A stretch of DNA of 64,000 nt, taken from NCBI RefSeq assembly GCF_033807715.1, contig NC_084606.1, forward strand, positions 39,963,848-40,027,847, given 5' to 3'. The position numbers were made by a program, and so were the translations under genes. This stretch comes from Cololabis saira. Lineage: Eukaryota > Chordata > Actinopteri > Beloniformes > Belonidae. The notes beneath the pieces are model-generated. The model ran no database searches. It had not been told where the DNA came from and saw nothing but the letters and a program-made list of their open reading frames with translations. This document shows, one piece after another, positions 1-9,916 of this stretch (within the stretch, counting starts at the first letter, position 1; every line of letters begins with the position of its first letter).

Positions 1-19
1 GGGTCTCCATCGGAAAAGG

Positions 20-690
20 GTGGCATGCCCTCTCCGGGTGGGTGGAGAAGTCCTGCCTCAGGTGGAGGAGTTCAAGTATCTCGGGATCTTGTTCACGAGT
101 GAGGGAACAATGGAGCGTGAGATTGACAGACGGATCGGTGCAGCGTCCGCAGTAATGCAGTCGATGTACTGGACCGTCGTGGTGAAGAGGGAGCTGAGTC
201 GAAAGGCGAAGCTCTCAATTTACCGGTCAATCTACGCCCCTACCCTCACCTATGGTCATGAACTTTGGGTAGTGGCCGAAAGGACAAGATCGCGGATACA
301 AGCGGCCGAGATGAGTTTCCTCCGCAGGGTGGCTGGACGCTCCCTTAGAGATAGGGTGAGGAGTTCGGTCACCCGGGAGGAGCTCGGAGTCGAGCCGCTG
401 CTCCTTCACATTGAGAGGAGTCAGCTGAGGTGGCTTGGGCATCTGTACCGGATGCCTCCTGGACGCCTCCCTAGGGAGGTGTTCCAGGCATGTCCCACCG
501 GGAGGAGACCCCGGGGAAGACCCAGGACACGCTGGAGAGACTATGTCTCTCGGCTGGCATGGGAACGCCTCGGACTCCCCCCGGAAGAGCTGGAGGAAGT
601 GTCTGGGGTGAGGGAAGTCTGGGCATCCCTGCTGAGGCTGCTGCCCCCACGACCCGGGAACGGATAAAGCGGGAGAAGATGAGACTGAGA
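20..690 (+). mobile_element. 3' end of a Rex3/RTE-type non-LTR retrotransposon (ORF2 C-terminus)
   Basis: An open frame from 20 to 667 encodes about 215 residues ending a LINE ORF2. It contains the post-RT motif FKYLGILFTSEG, the segment IYAPTLTYGHELWV, and a basic C-terminal tail with RWLGHLYRMPPGRLPREVF and GRRPRGRPRTRWRDYVS. After the stop comes CGGATAAAGCGGGAGAAGAT, which resembles the 3' tail of teleost Rex3/RTE elements that normally runs into GATG repeats; here it degenerates at once. The reverse transcriptase core lies left of the window or is missing. The reading frame is intact over this part, suggesting a fairly young copy. The clade (RTE/Rex3) is inferred from the tail and protein style; related LINE clades remain possible. 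Confidence 0.75.
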
Positions 691-692
691 AT

Positions 693-1148
693 ATGAACGC
701 TGTGCTTGCCGTTATTCCAGGAGGTCTGACAAAGGAATCCCAACCGCTGGACGTCGGTGTAAACCGGCCGTTCAAAGTGATGCCTTATGGTTCCGCGTTA
801 AATCGTTGGTGTAACGCGGAACCATAAATCAGCTTTAAGGCTGCAGCGGCGTTGGAGAGATGGATGACTGAGGGAGAACACAGTTTCACCAAGAGTGGAA
901 AGCAGCGCCGGGCAAGTTATGCCACAGTTTGCAGATAGATTGTTGATGCGTGGGCTAACGTGTTTGCTGGGACTATTTTGCGAGCTTTCGCAAAAGTCGG
1001 CAAGTCCGAGGCGCCGCACGGCACGGAAAGAGACTCTGACAGCGAGGAAATTGGGACTGGCACAGCTCAATTAGCGGAGCTCTTTAATGCAGAAACAGAG
1101 GATGAAACTTTGATGGGTTTGATTAATGTAAAAACTGAAATAAAGTAG
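693..1148 (+). pseudogene. pogo/Tigger-type DDE_1 transposase C-terminus, broken, with nested MITE
   Basis: The translation reads VIPGGLTKESQPLDVGVNR then PFKV, typical of the C-terminal end of pogo/Tigger (DDE_1) transposases. It is broken by a 40-60 bp palindromic MITE, then resumes with RRWRERWMTEGEHSF-like sequence and a C-terminus with GKSEAPHGTERDSDSEE and AELFNAE, ending at TAG 1146-1148. A stop (TAG near 936) also interrupts the frame. The catalytic core is absent; the Rex3-type LINE ends just upstream, so the 5' part was lost there. The non-coding tail to about 1440 is shared with the second copy at 33.02-33.77 kb. Non-functional. Confidence 0.75.
783..836. repeat. Palindromic MITE copy P1 (shortened)
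   Basis: Perfect 16-bp arms TTATGGTTCCGCGTTA (785-800) and its complement (812-827) with an 11-nt loop, then CATAAATCAGC as in longer family members. The centre present in other copies is deleted. It sits inside the pogo relic. Confidence 0.8.
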
Positions 1149-1440
1149 CCTACAATCAAACAAAGTTTTGCTCCCGCTCTATTTTTAAATAAGCACACTT
1201 GTGTGCTTGTGTGCGTGTTCCGCAGCGCGTGTGTGTCGTAAGTGTGTGTAGACGGCGCCTTTACGTTCGGTGCCCCGTGTGTGTGTTTTAAATACAGAAA
1301 TGACACACAAAACTGAGGGTGCGCCTTTCCACACAGCGCGTCAAATGGTCGCGAAAATACGGTATTTATATATGAAATGTCAGAATAGTTCATTTTTTGA
1401 CGACACCCCTGAAGCAGTCAGACGACACCCCGGTCAAGAA
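1149..1440 (+). mobile_element. 3' non-coding tail of the pogo relic
   Basis: AT- and GT-rich sequence with short GTGTGTG runs, then GTCGCGAAAATACGGTATTT. It is closely similar to 33481-33760 downstream of the second pogo copy, so it belongs to the transposon rather than to unique DNA. Confidence 0.6.
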
Positions 1441-1469
1441 AGGCTGGTTTAGAAGTACCCTGGACTCAA

Positions 1470-1730
1470 AAGACCGGGATTCCTTGAGAACAGAGCATGA
1501 GCAGAAAACAGATTCCTGTTCCGTTTGATGGGGATATTCCGTTTGGCGTTTACATGACCCAATATTCAGGTTTTAAAAGGAGTAACCCAGGGCTCATATT
1601 GGGGTTTTTAAAAACCGGAATATGAGCAAATTCTGGTTATTCAAAGTGTTTACATGGCCGTGCAAATTCGGGTTATTGCCAATATTCGGGTTTTAAAAGG
1701 GTTATTGATGCATGGAAACACAGTCATTGT
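1470..1730 (-). repeat. Fragment of the TGACTACGTTT MITE family
   Basis: Contains AATATTCGGGTTTTAAAAGG and ends in GATGCATGGAAACACAGTCA, the reverse complement of the start of the elements at 7349-8109 and 43581-44239. Only one end is present. Confidence 0.6.
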
Positions 1731-1897
1731 TAATGAGCGCTTACGGTGCTGTCTCAGCTACGTGCACCAATAGAATAGAAAGCCTTTATTGTCATTATAA
1801 TGATATAATGAGATTAGGCAGCAGCTCCATAAAAGTAACATGTAAAGACTATGTAAAAAAAACAGAATAAGAAACAGGAAATATAAATATCTATATA

Positions 1898-2787
1898 CAG
1901 GACTGTCTCAGAAAATTTGAATATTGTGATAAAGTCCTTCATTTTCTGTAATGCAAAAATGTCATAAATTCTGGATTCATTACTAGGGGTGTAACGATAC
2001 ACTAATCTCACGATACGGTACGATACACGATATTGAGGTCACGATAACGATACGATACGATATTATAGCAGTATTTTTTTAACAACCTTGAATGAGGAAC
2101 ATATGACTGGAAAAAATTGTCTTTTATTTGAAAGACACAAAATACAAAACAATGCTGTACATTTGCCCTATTGTTACAGTTTGTAATGCTTTATAACTGT
2201 TTAAGTTTTAAAGAGAAAGCCAGACCAACCATTTTCCACAACCTGAACTAAAAGTAAATGTCAGGTTTGCATTATGCATCTTCAGTTTCATACAAGCACA
2301 AATATTTTGCCACAAACTGAATAGTTTCTCTCATGTATGATTTGAGTTTTTTATTTTTTCGGATGTGCGTTACTAGTTGACACAATAGATTAATATTAAT
2401 ATTCCAATATCGCGATACACTTTGTCACTTCCACGACACGTATTGTGACGTTTTTGTATCACGAAATTTTGTGGCACGATATATTGTTACACCCCTATTC
2501 ATTACAAATCAACTGAAATATTGCAAGCCTTTTATTATTTTAATATAGCTGATCATGGCTTACAGTTTAAGAAAACTCAAATATCCTATCTCAAAAAATT
2601 TGAATATTCTGGGAATCTTAATCTTAAACTGTAAACCATGATCAGCAATATTAAAATAATAAAAGGCTTGCAATATTTCAGTTGATTTGTAATGAATCCA
2701 GAGGGTATGACATTTTTGTTTTTTTAATTGCATTACAGAAAATAAAGAACTTTATCACAATATTAAAATTTTTCTGAGACAGTCCTG
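1898..2787. mobile_element. Tc1/mariner-type MITE (368 bp without insert), TA target sites
   Basis: Begins CAGGACTGTCTCAGAAAATT and ends in the complement, GAGACAGTCCTG, flanked by TA on both sides (1896-1897 and 2788-2789). Removing the hAT insertion plus its 8-bp duplication leaves 368 bp, almost the same as the uninterrupted copy at 14973-15339 (367 bp). The element is itself a long inverted repeat with no coding capacity. Confidence 0.85.
1984..2497. mobile_element. hAT non-autonomous element, TSD TTCATTAC
   Basis: Termini TAGGGGTGTAACGATAC and GTTACACCCCTA. The 8 bases before it (1976-1983) and after it (2498-2505) are both TTCATTAC. This is the expected hAT target-site duplication. It is a shorter, internally deleted relative of the 967-bp element at 47052-48018. 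Confidence 0.9.
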
Positions 2788-3339
2788 TAGACACTATGAA
2801 AATTAATGGATGAAAGAATATTGCACAGTATGAGGTATTACAGTGTGAGGAGCTTATTGGTTCAGAAAGTTCCCAGCTTTGGGAAAGAACCTGTCCCTGA
2901 GTCTCAAAGCGTTTGCATGTACAGCTGTTAACAGGAACTAATGATTAGTTACTCAAAGGTGCCAGTAAGAAGTGCTGCTGCCTCCAGAGAGCTCCTCATG
3001 CTCACGGTCCTGTTGACTTTGGTTCTGCAGGGTCCTGTAAAACGGTTTTATCATTATTACAGCCAGGAGGTTTGGTTCTCTGTCCGTTACTCACCACCAC
3101 CTCAAACCCACCCATGGGTGAGGACGTGGGGAGTCACTGAACCTCAAGCTGTGCAAAAGTGAACGTCCAAACCCCCCAGTGAAGTCTGGAGGTGTCGAGT
3201 CCCGGCTGCTGCCCGATACCGAGAGGAGGGGCTGACTTTTGCACGGGACCTCGTGTACAAAGTGCAGGGATTTGAGTAGAAAGGTGGCTACGGGCGAGCC
3301 AGCAGGTGTGAAGCTACGGAAGATTTTTTTTTCATTATG

Positions 3340-3540
3340 CACTTCGATAAAAAAGTGTTGAGATTAATGTTGAAGTACAATTTTGAGAAAAAAGCCGAAA
3401 TGTCGAGAAAAGTCGAAATGTTGAAAAAAGTCAAAATGTCGAGATTCATGAAGTAAAATTTCGTGAATAAAAGTTGAAATGTTGAGAAAAAAGGCGAAAG
3501 TTCGACTATTCACAAAATTTCGACTTTTTTCTCAAAGTGC
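3340..3540. repeat. Degenerate AAAAGTCGAAATGTTGAG tandem repeat
   Basis: A/T-rich stretch built of repeats around GTCGAAATGTTGAGAAAA with variants (AAAGCCGAAATGTCGAG and similar). No coding signal. The flanks 2936-3340 and 3540-3857 show nothing I recognise. Confidence 0.6.
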
Positions 3541-3857
3541 ACAATAAAAAAATATCTTCCCCTCTCAAATATTTTTTCTCCTGCATGGCCCTTCCGTAGT
3601 GAACCTGCTTGCTGGTCAATGATCTCTTTTAGCATAGGTTTTATGTTGTAGAAATGGAATAAAAGCAAAGACTGTAGCAGTGAGGAGCCGTGAGGAGGAG
3701 GTGATGAGAACTGCAATCTGTTGACTTTTCCCAGCCGTCCTACAACCCTAGTGACCCTGGTAAGTGAGGAAAGAGGGGAAAGACAGACAGAACAGAGGTG
3801 GACTTTGTCTGTCTGACATTCACACTGATGACGTACACTTTCCCAGCAGGGACTCAC

Positions 3858-3898
3858 AGGAGGCCGGGTCTTCCTTCCTAGGACCTCCTCTCCTCCTC
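3858..3898 (-). CDS. lrch4: Weak candidate 41-nt exon of lrch4
   Basis: On the minus strand an acceptor-like ...GAGTGCAG precedes 41 nt followed by GTGAGT. In the phase left by the exon at 4258-4310 (two bases AG), the first G completes an Arg codon and the frame reads RRRGGPRKEDPAS, ending in phase 1. Mammalian LRCH4 has a GAPRKDS-like stretch in its linker, which is the only family support. The polypyrimidine tract is poor and the exon is very short. It lies just upstream, on the plus strand, of a LINE-like tail. Chance is a real possibility. Confidence 0.25.
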
Positions 3899-3904
3899 CT
3901 GCAC

Positions 3905-4165
3905 TCGTTTGCAGTAATGGACAACAACAACAACATGGGCAATATCTGTCCAACTCATACACATCCTATCTGCCTTTTTTTGTTTTTTCTTTCTTTTCCG
4001 TATTGCACTACTTTTACTTTCCATTCCGATGTATATACTGTTTATATTTTGTAATGATATATTTTTTCCTTTTACCCTTTCCCTGCATGTGTGTGTTAAG
4101 TTACTGCTGCTGCACAAAGAGAATTTCCCCATTGAGAGAGAAATAAAGGACAATCTTATCTTATC
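3905..4165 (+). mobile_element. LINE/SINE 3' tail (L2-like)
   Basis: Ends with GAATTTCCCCATTGAGAGAG, AAATAAAGGA and a short (ATCTT)n run (4151-4166), the usual form of fish L2/CR1-type 3' tails. The upstream AT-rich part is non-coding. Confidence 0.5.
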
Positions 4166-4257
4166 TCTTTTTATCCACCACTTCCTCTTCAGCTCACACT
4201 GAAGTATAATCCCAGGATTTTGTGTTCAGGTTTAAACTGGCGTTTTATGAGGCTCAC

Positions 4258-4310
4258 CTGAACGTGGGGGAGTCTCCGCTCTGAGACGATGAAGACGTTT
4301 CCTTCTGCTC
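4258..4310 (-). CDS. lrch4: lrch4 linker exon
   Basis: Minus-strand exon of 53 nt between TGTGTCCAG| and |GTGAGC. It starts in phase 0, matching the phase-0 end of the exon at 6608-6714, and reads EQKETSSSSQSGDSPTF plus two bases. The product is a Ser-rich, low-complexity linker segment, as expected between the LRR and CH domains of LRCH proteins. I do not recognise the residues individually, so the support is splice-site quality, phase and position. The intron separating it from the previous exon is almost entirely a minisatellite. Confidence 0.6.
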
Positions 4311-4349
4311 CTGGACACAGGAGACACAATCATCAAGTCTCTGCTGGCA

Positions 4350-6570
4350 GAGCAGATATCAGAGCAGATATCAGATCAGATATCAGATCAGATATCAGAT
4401 CAGATATCAGAGCAGATAGCAGATATCAGAGCAGATAGAGCAGAGAGCAGATATCAGATCAGATATCAGAGCAGATATCAGAGCAGATATCAGAGCAGAG
4501 ATCAGAGCAGAGATCAGAGCAGATAGCAGATATCAGAGCAGATAGAGCAGAGAGCAGATATCAGAGCAGATATCAGATATCAGAGCAGATAGCAGATATC
4601 AGAGCAGATAGCAGATATCAGAGCAGATATCAGATCAGATATCAGAGCAGATATCAGAGCAGATATCAGAGATCAGAGCAGATATCAGAGCAGAGATCAG
4701 AGCAGAGATCAGAGCAGAGATCAGAGCAGAGATCAGAGCAGAGATCAGAGCAGAGATCAGAGCAGATATCAGATATCAGAGCAGATATCAGATATCAGAG
4801 CAGAGATCAGATATCAGAGCAGAGATCAGAGCAGATATCAGATATCAGAGCAGATATCAGATATCAGAGCAGAGATCAGATATCAGAGCAGAGATCAGAG
4901 CAGAGATCAGAGCAGAGATCAGAGCAGATAGCAGATATCAGAGCAGATATCAGAGCAGAGATCAGAGCAGATATCAGAGCAGATATCAGATATCAGAGCA
5001 GATATCAGAGCAGATATCAGATATCAGAGCAGATATCAGATATCAGAGCAGATATCAGATATCAGAGCAGATATCAGATATCAGAGCAGATATCAGAGCA
5101 GATATCAGATATCAGAGCAGATATCAGATAGCAGATAGCAGATATCAGAGCAGATAGCAGATATCAGAGCAGATATCAGATATCAGAGCAGATATCAGAG
5201 CAGATAGCAGATATCAGAGCAGATATCAGAGCAGATATCAGATATCAGAGCAGATATCAGAGCAGATATCAGAGCAGATAGCAGATATCAGATATCAGAG
5301 CAGATATCAGAGCAGATATCAGAGCAGATAGCAGATATCAGATATCAGAGCAGATATCAGAGCAGATATCAGATATCAGAGCAGATATCAGATATCAGAG
5401 CAGATATCAGAGCAGATATCAGATATCAGAGCAGATATCAGAGCAGATATCAGATATCAGAGCAGATATCAGAGCAGATATCAGATATCAGAGCAGATAT
5501 CAGAGCAGATATCAGATATCAGAGCAGATATCAGAGCAGATATCAGAGCAGATATCAGAGCAGATATCAGAGCAGATATCAGAGCAGATATCAGAGCAGA
5601 TATCAGATATCAGAGCAGATATCAGAGCAGATATCAGATATCAGAGCAGATATCAGATAGCAGATAGCAGATATCAGAGCAGATAGCAGATATCAGAGCA
5701 GATATCAGATATCAGAGCAGATATCAGAGCAGATATCAGAGCAGATAGCAGATATCAGAGCAGATATCAGAGCAGATATCAGATATCAGAGCAGATATCA
5801 GAGCAGATATCAGAGCAGATAGCAGATATCAGATATCAGAGCAGATATCAGAGCAGATATCAGAGCAGATAGCAGATATCAGATATCAGAGCAGATATCA
5901 GAGCAGATATCAGATATCAGAGCAGATATCAGATATCAGAGCAGATATCAGAGCAGATATCAGATATCAGAGCAGATATCAGAGCAGATATCAGATATCA
6001 GAGCAGATATCAGAGCAGATATCAGATATCAGAGCAGATATCAGATATCAGAGCAGATATCAGAGCAGATATCAGAGCAGATATCAGAGCAGATATCAGA
6101 GCAGATATCAGAGCAGATATCAGAGCAGATATCAGAGCAGATATCAGAGCAGATATCAGAGCAGATATCAGAGCAGATATCAGATATCAGAGCAGATATC
6201 AGAGCAGATATCAGATATCAGAGCAGATATCAGAGCAGATATCAGGTATCAGAGCAGATATCAGAGCAGATAGCAGAGCAGATATCAGATATCAGAGCAG
6301 ATATCAGAGCAGATATCAGATATCAGAGCAGATATCAGATATCAGAGCAGATATCAGATATCAGAGCAGATATCAGAGCAGATATCAGGTATCAGAGCAG
6401 ATATCAGAGCAGATAGCAGATATCAGAGCAGATATCAGATATCAGAGCAGATATCAGAGCAGATAGCAGATATCAGAGCAGATATCAGATATCAGAGCAG
6501 ATATCAGAGCAGATATCAGATATCAGAGCAGATATCAGAGCAGATATCAGAGCAGATATCAGAGCAGATA
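4350..6570. repeat. 2.2-kb minisatellite, 12-bp core GCAGATATCAGA, in an lrch4 intron
   Basis: Continuous tandem array of GCAGATATCAGA with three interspersed forms: the 12-mer, a form with an extra 7 bp (TATCAGA), and short GCAGATA units, plus GAGATC variants clustered around 4500-4920. The intron is 4311-6607, so the array is about 97% of it. Longer higher-order blocks repeat (compare 5100-5400 with 5640-5940). GATATC sites occur in most units. Assembled length may not equal true length. Confidence 0.97.
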
Positions 6571-6607
6571 CAGTATGAAGCAGCAACAGGTATAGGGGGG
6601 TCTGTAC

Positions 6608-6714
6608 CGGGGCGGGGGCTACGATGGAGGGTGCGGGGAAGTCTATCCTGATCTCCTCCTCTCCCTCAGCCACGCTGCTGTCGATGAAGTCCACCTGCTC
6701 GGCGTCTCCGTTCA
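6608..6714 (-). CDS. lrch4: lrch4 exon: acidic QVDFIDS linker segment
   Basis: Minus-strand exon after TTTGTGTGCAG, starting with two bases (TG) that complete the split Val codon from 6794, then NGDAEQVDFIDSSVAEGEEE and a Pro-rich tail, ending CCG|GTACAG. Human LRCH4 has a very similar acidic stretch (VQIDFIDS followed by EDEE), which helps separate LRCH4 from LRCH3 (a related DQIDYIDS stretch) and LRCH1. The start is firm. The donor at 6607-6606 is the best GT in frame and leaves phase 0, which the next exon accepts; a later donor is possible, since the frame stays open into the minisatellite. Confidence 0.8.
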
Positions 6715-6793
6715 CTGCACACAAACACATGTGGAGGTCAGCTCTGCAGCTCCAGCAGGTCCTGCTGCTGCAGCGCTGACCCGTCTGACCCAC

Positions 6794-6902
6794 CGTGGCT
6801 GCTCCGCTGCTCCTCCTCCTCCTCCTCCTCCTCCTCCAGGTTCCGCCGGTCCCGGCTGATCTCGGCCAGGCGGAGGGAACGCTCCGAGAAGTCGTCTGCT
6901 GA
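6794..6902 (-). CDS. lrch4: lrch4 exon with poly-Glu run
   Basis: Minus-strand exon after GTGTGTTCAG, starting in phase 0 with SADDFSERSLRLAEISRDRR, then a run of nine Glu and QRSSH, ending in phase 1 at G|GTGGGT. The residues after the previous exon (SGNE then SADDFSE) align with the LRCH3/LRCH4 motif SGNE-S/P-T-DEFSEL. The Glu run is coded by a pure GAG repeat (CTC on the plus strand, near 6812-6838), so its length could vary between individuals. This part joins the LRR domain to the CH domain and is probably unstructured. Confidence 0.88.
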
Positions 6903-7059
6903 CTGAACACACACAAAACACACACATGGATTCATCTGGACTTCAGAATGTTCCCCTTGGTTTCTCAGAGACTTCACAACAAGTCTTCCATCCGTGTTTA
7001 CTACTAACTTTAGTTTGCATTTCCTTTTCTTCCTTTGCAAAGTTTTGCACAACTCTGAC

Positions 7060-7215
7060 ACAAAACAGTTAGAACCCAGTGGAACGTGAATAACAACCTT
7101 ATGTACTGTCCTGTGTATTGTAATTTGTATTATGTGTTTTGTTTTAATGTAAAGCGTCTTTGAGTGCCCTGAAAAGCGCTATATAAATAAAATGTATTAT
7201 TATTATTATTATAAC
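7060..7215 (+). mobile_element. LINE/SINE 3' tail ending in (TTA)n
   Basis: Contains AAGCGTCTTTGAGTGCCCTG, then AAAAGCGCTATATAAATAAA and (TTA)n at 7195-7212. This is a common fish LINE-type 3' end. No coding sequence remains. Confidence 0.55.
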
Positions 7216-7348
7216 TGAATGTAATGGTACATGTAATCATGTAAATGTGATTCAGCAACGGCATAAAGAGACTTATTTATTTCTACTTTTACTTGGTTAC
7301 TTTTTTCAAGTACTTTATATACCTCTGCCAGCTGTAACATACGAACAC

Positions 7349-8109
7349 TGACTACGTTTCCATGCATCAATAACCCTTTTAAAACCCGAATATTAGCAAA
7401 AACACGGTTTTGCACGGCCCCGTAAACACCAATAACCCCTTTGAATAACCAGAATTTGCTCATATGCTAGTTTTTAAAAACCCCAATATGAGCCCTGGGT
7501 TACTCCTTTTCTAACCTGAATATTGGGTCATGTAAACGCCTAACGGAATATCCCCATCAAACGGAACAGGAATCTGTTTTCTGCACATGCTCTGTTCACA
7601 AGGAATCCTGGTCTTTTGAGTCCAGGAAGTTCTTATAAACACGGAGAAACCAAGACCAGGAGGAGACTAATCACTTCATAAATGTAATGAAGGATATGAA
7701 CATTTCTGCATTTGTAGATGGTAGAAAGTACCGGGATAGAAGATTTACAAGAAGGTGAGAGAAAAGTTGCGTGAAGCAGCATTTGTAGACCAGACCAGAT
7801 CAAGCTCCGCAGTACCAGCACCAAAGCACAAAAGAAGGGACTTCTACTGAGCTGTAGATTATCCTCCGTGCTGCTGTTATTGTGGTTTTGGATTTGGATA
7901 CAGGAAGAAGAAGCAGAAATGACGGGAATTGTGTCATAACGTTCTCTGTGCGTCGCTGGTTTGATCCAGATATCCCAAATGATTAATTACCATGTAAACA
8001 GGGATAACCCTGTTTGCTCACGCATGGAAACACATTATTCCCAATGTTTCAGACAGCAAACCGGAATATTGACCTTAACCCACATTTTGACTGCAGGTAA
8101 ACGTAGTCA
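7349..8109. mobile_element. TGACTACGTTT-family MITE (761 bp)
   Basis: Inverted ends TGACTACGTTTCCATGCA and AAACGTAGTCA. The interior carries GAAGGATATGAACATTTCTG and GTAGATGGTAGAAAGTACC, which in the related copy at 43581-44239 reads like a decayed Myb/SANT-like protein (FINVMKDMNILAFVDGRKY), suggesting descent from a PIF/Harbinger-type element. No clear target duplication was found. Confidence 0.7.
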
Positions 8110-8610
8110 CTATCGGCCACAGCCTGCATGGCGGGAGAAAGGTTCAGCAGAGGTTTCTCCATCTAAACGGTCTGCAGCGTCTCTTCAGCTGCAGAGACAT
8201 GGGACAAAGCTGCAGATCAATACAGGAGGCCCGAGGCCTTCGTTCCCTCGGGCGGCATGACTCTGTAAAGGAGATCCAGGAACCGCCGTGCCCTGCACCA
8301 ATCCAGGTCAAACCTGCACCAATCCAGGTCAAACCCCCTCATGCAAAGATGGAGCCGCATGTGAAAACATCCAGAACCGCCTGCATGGCCTCTGGGCCAA
8401 CGTTCTAGATAAGGACGGGACAACATTCCTCCCCCGACCTCACCAGACTACCGTCCCAACACTCAGGCCCCCCCAGCGTTCTCCCCTCATCACAACCTCA
8501 AAAGCATCCGTGCAGGTTTAATGTGAGGGGAATACGGGGTTAGAGAACAAGCGTCCTAACTGTGATGTTGGGATGGGGGTTGTACGTCTCACACGTGAGA
8601 GCAGGACCGT
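8110..8610. other. lrch4 intron, no feature recognised
   Basis: Spacer between a MITE and an lrch4 exon. It holds a 20-21 bp tandem duplication around CACCAATCCAGGTCAAACC (about 8297-8337) and no exon or known repeat that I can identify. Confidence 0.5.
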
Positions 8611-8612
8611 AC

Positions 8613-8709
8613 CTCGTTCCCGGACCACCTCTTGCTGCCGCTGTCCACGCTGTTGAAGCCCGAGTCCAGCCCTCCGAACTGGCCCGTGAACAGCTCGTGC
8701 TCCAGCAGG
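8613..8709 (-). CDS. lrch4: lrch4 exon with the DSGFNSVDSGSKRWSGNE motif
   Basis: Minus-strand exon of 97 nt between TCGTCCTGCAG| and |GTACGG. One base completes the Cys codon from the previous exon, then LLEHELFTGQFGGLDSGF and NSVDSGSKRWSGNE, ending in phase 0. The motif GLDSGFxSVDSGSKRWSGNE is diagnostic of LRCH3/LRCH4; the SGSKRW form is the one I associate with LRCH4 (LRCH3 has SGDKRW). It marks the end of the LRR-capping region and the start of the linker. Confidence 0.93.
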
Positions 8710-8777
8710 CTGCAGGACGAGACGCAGAGGAAAACGCATCAAACACGTCAAACAAGAACCGGGAGACCCAGATAACC

Positions 8778-9464
8778 AGGGCTGGGGATCCATTAGAATG
8801 TCAAGAATCCATTTGATTCAGATTCCAATATTGATTTGGGTTAGTGTTATTAAAACAGTTTTTTGAGCTGTTGCATGAATTATATGACTGTAGTTCTGCA
8901 ACAAATTACTACTAGTATTATATTGAGATTCAACAGCAAGTATTGCAGCTAATGATGCTGTAAGGACCAATCAGCTCCCAGAATGCTGATAGAACTACTT
9001 TCAGAAACATCGTGGGTCAGAATTACCAAACAGATCCAGGGGGGAAACAGAGATAGGGCCGTATGAAATCGGTTTTATTTTTTCACACATTCCATTTTAA
9101 TTTTTTTCATTTTTGGTCTATTTCGGTTTTTAATTTTTGAGAATTTGGTTTTTAGCATTTTATGCAAATGTAACCCCAATACAGTATATAAAGTAACGAA
9201 ATATAGACAATTTATGCAATTATAACTGAAAACTTTCATGTTTTCATACCTTTAAACATATTTAAAGGCAAAAACATGGCAGTAGTTATTCTGGTGTCCA
9301 ATAAAACATTCCTTTTTTGGGCATAAACAAAACAATACTAAAAGTTGTAATGTAATGATGAAAAAATAAATAAATAAAATCGATCTTTATACATACGAAT
9401 CGATTTTTAGGAATTAATATGAGAATGGATTTAGAATCAGAAAATGGATCTTTTCAGCACAGGC
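8778..9464 (+). mobile_element. AGGGCTGGGGATC-family element, copy 1
   Basis: Starts AGGGCTGGGGATCCATT, ends CTTTTCAGCACAGGC. It shares long blocks with 9917-10777 and, inverted, with 44792-45505. The left terminus suggests hAT, but I could not confirm an 8-bp duplication. Non-coding. Confidence 0.7.
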
Positions 9465-9636
9465 GTAGACGGTTTCTCCCCTCAACCCACCAGGTCACTA
9501 AAGAAAAGGATCAGTATTTAGTAAGAAAGTGTGCTGGGTGTGCTGGAGTGAGGCCCTGCGGTCCGGGGGCCCTGGGGCCCGATGGCCCGGGGGCCAGGCC
9601 CCCAGGTGCCGGGTCAGTCCCCTGAGTGTTCCTCAC

Positions 9637-9883
9637 CAGCTGCTGAAGCCGCTGGGCCTCAGGTGCTTGTCCAGGTCCTCGTGGCCCCTCTTACAGGCCT
9701 CCATGTTCAGGTACTTGAAGATGTGGTGTTTGCCCTTGGAGCAGATCTGAGCCGGCGGCATCTGCAGCGGGTTGTTGTCCAGCAGGATGCTCTGCAGCTG
9801 CCGCAGGTGCCGGTAGCACAGCGGCACGTGGGAGATGCGGTTGCAGGACACGTCTAGCCGGACCAGGGGGAGCTCCGAGATTT
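9637..9883 (-). CDS. lrch4: lrch4 exon: last LRRs and LRR cap
   Basis: Minus-strand exon of 247 nt between CTCCTCCAG| and |GTGAGG. It begins with two bases finishing a Glu codon, then ISELPLVRLDVSCNRISHVP, LCYRHLRQLQSILLDNNPLQ and MPPAQICSKGKHHIFKYL, followed by NMEACKRGHEDLDKH, ending in phase 2. The LDNNPLQxPPAQIC...GKxHIFKYL signature is the conserved end of the LRR domain in all LRCH proteins. The exon is flanked by two direct copies of the same transposable element (8778-9464 and 9917-10777). Confidence 0.96.
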
Positions 9884-9916
9884 CTGGAGGAGATCAGAGG
9901 AGAACAGTTTCACATG

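Larger units (their letters stand above)
1765..2935 (-). mobile_element. LINE 3' end relic, split by a mariner MITE
   Basis: 1765-1896 begins TAGAATAGAAAGCCTTTATT and 2788-2935 continues with a segment that, on the minus strand, encodes a degenerate version of the C-terminus seen at 54178-54760 (wording such as GQxLPQS). Both halves match the same LINE copy there, so they are one element opened by the insertion 1898-2787. Confidence 0.6.

Noticed and set aside
4350..6570. CRISPR-like array
   Set aside because: Units are head-to-tail without unique spacers, in a vertebrate intron; it is a minisatellite.
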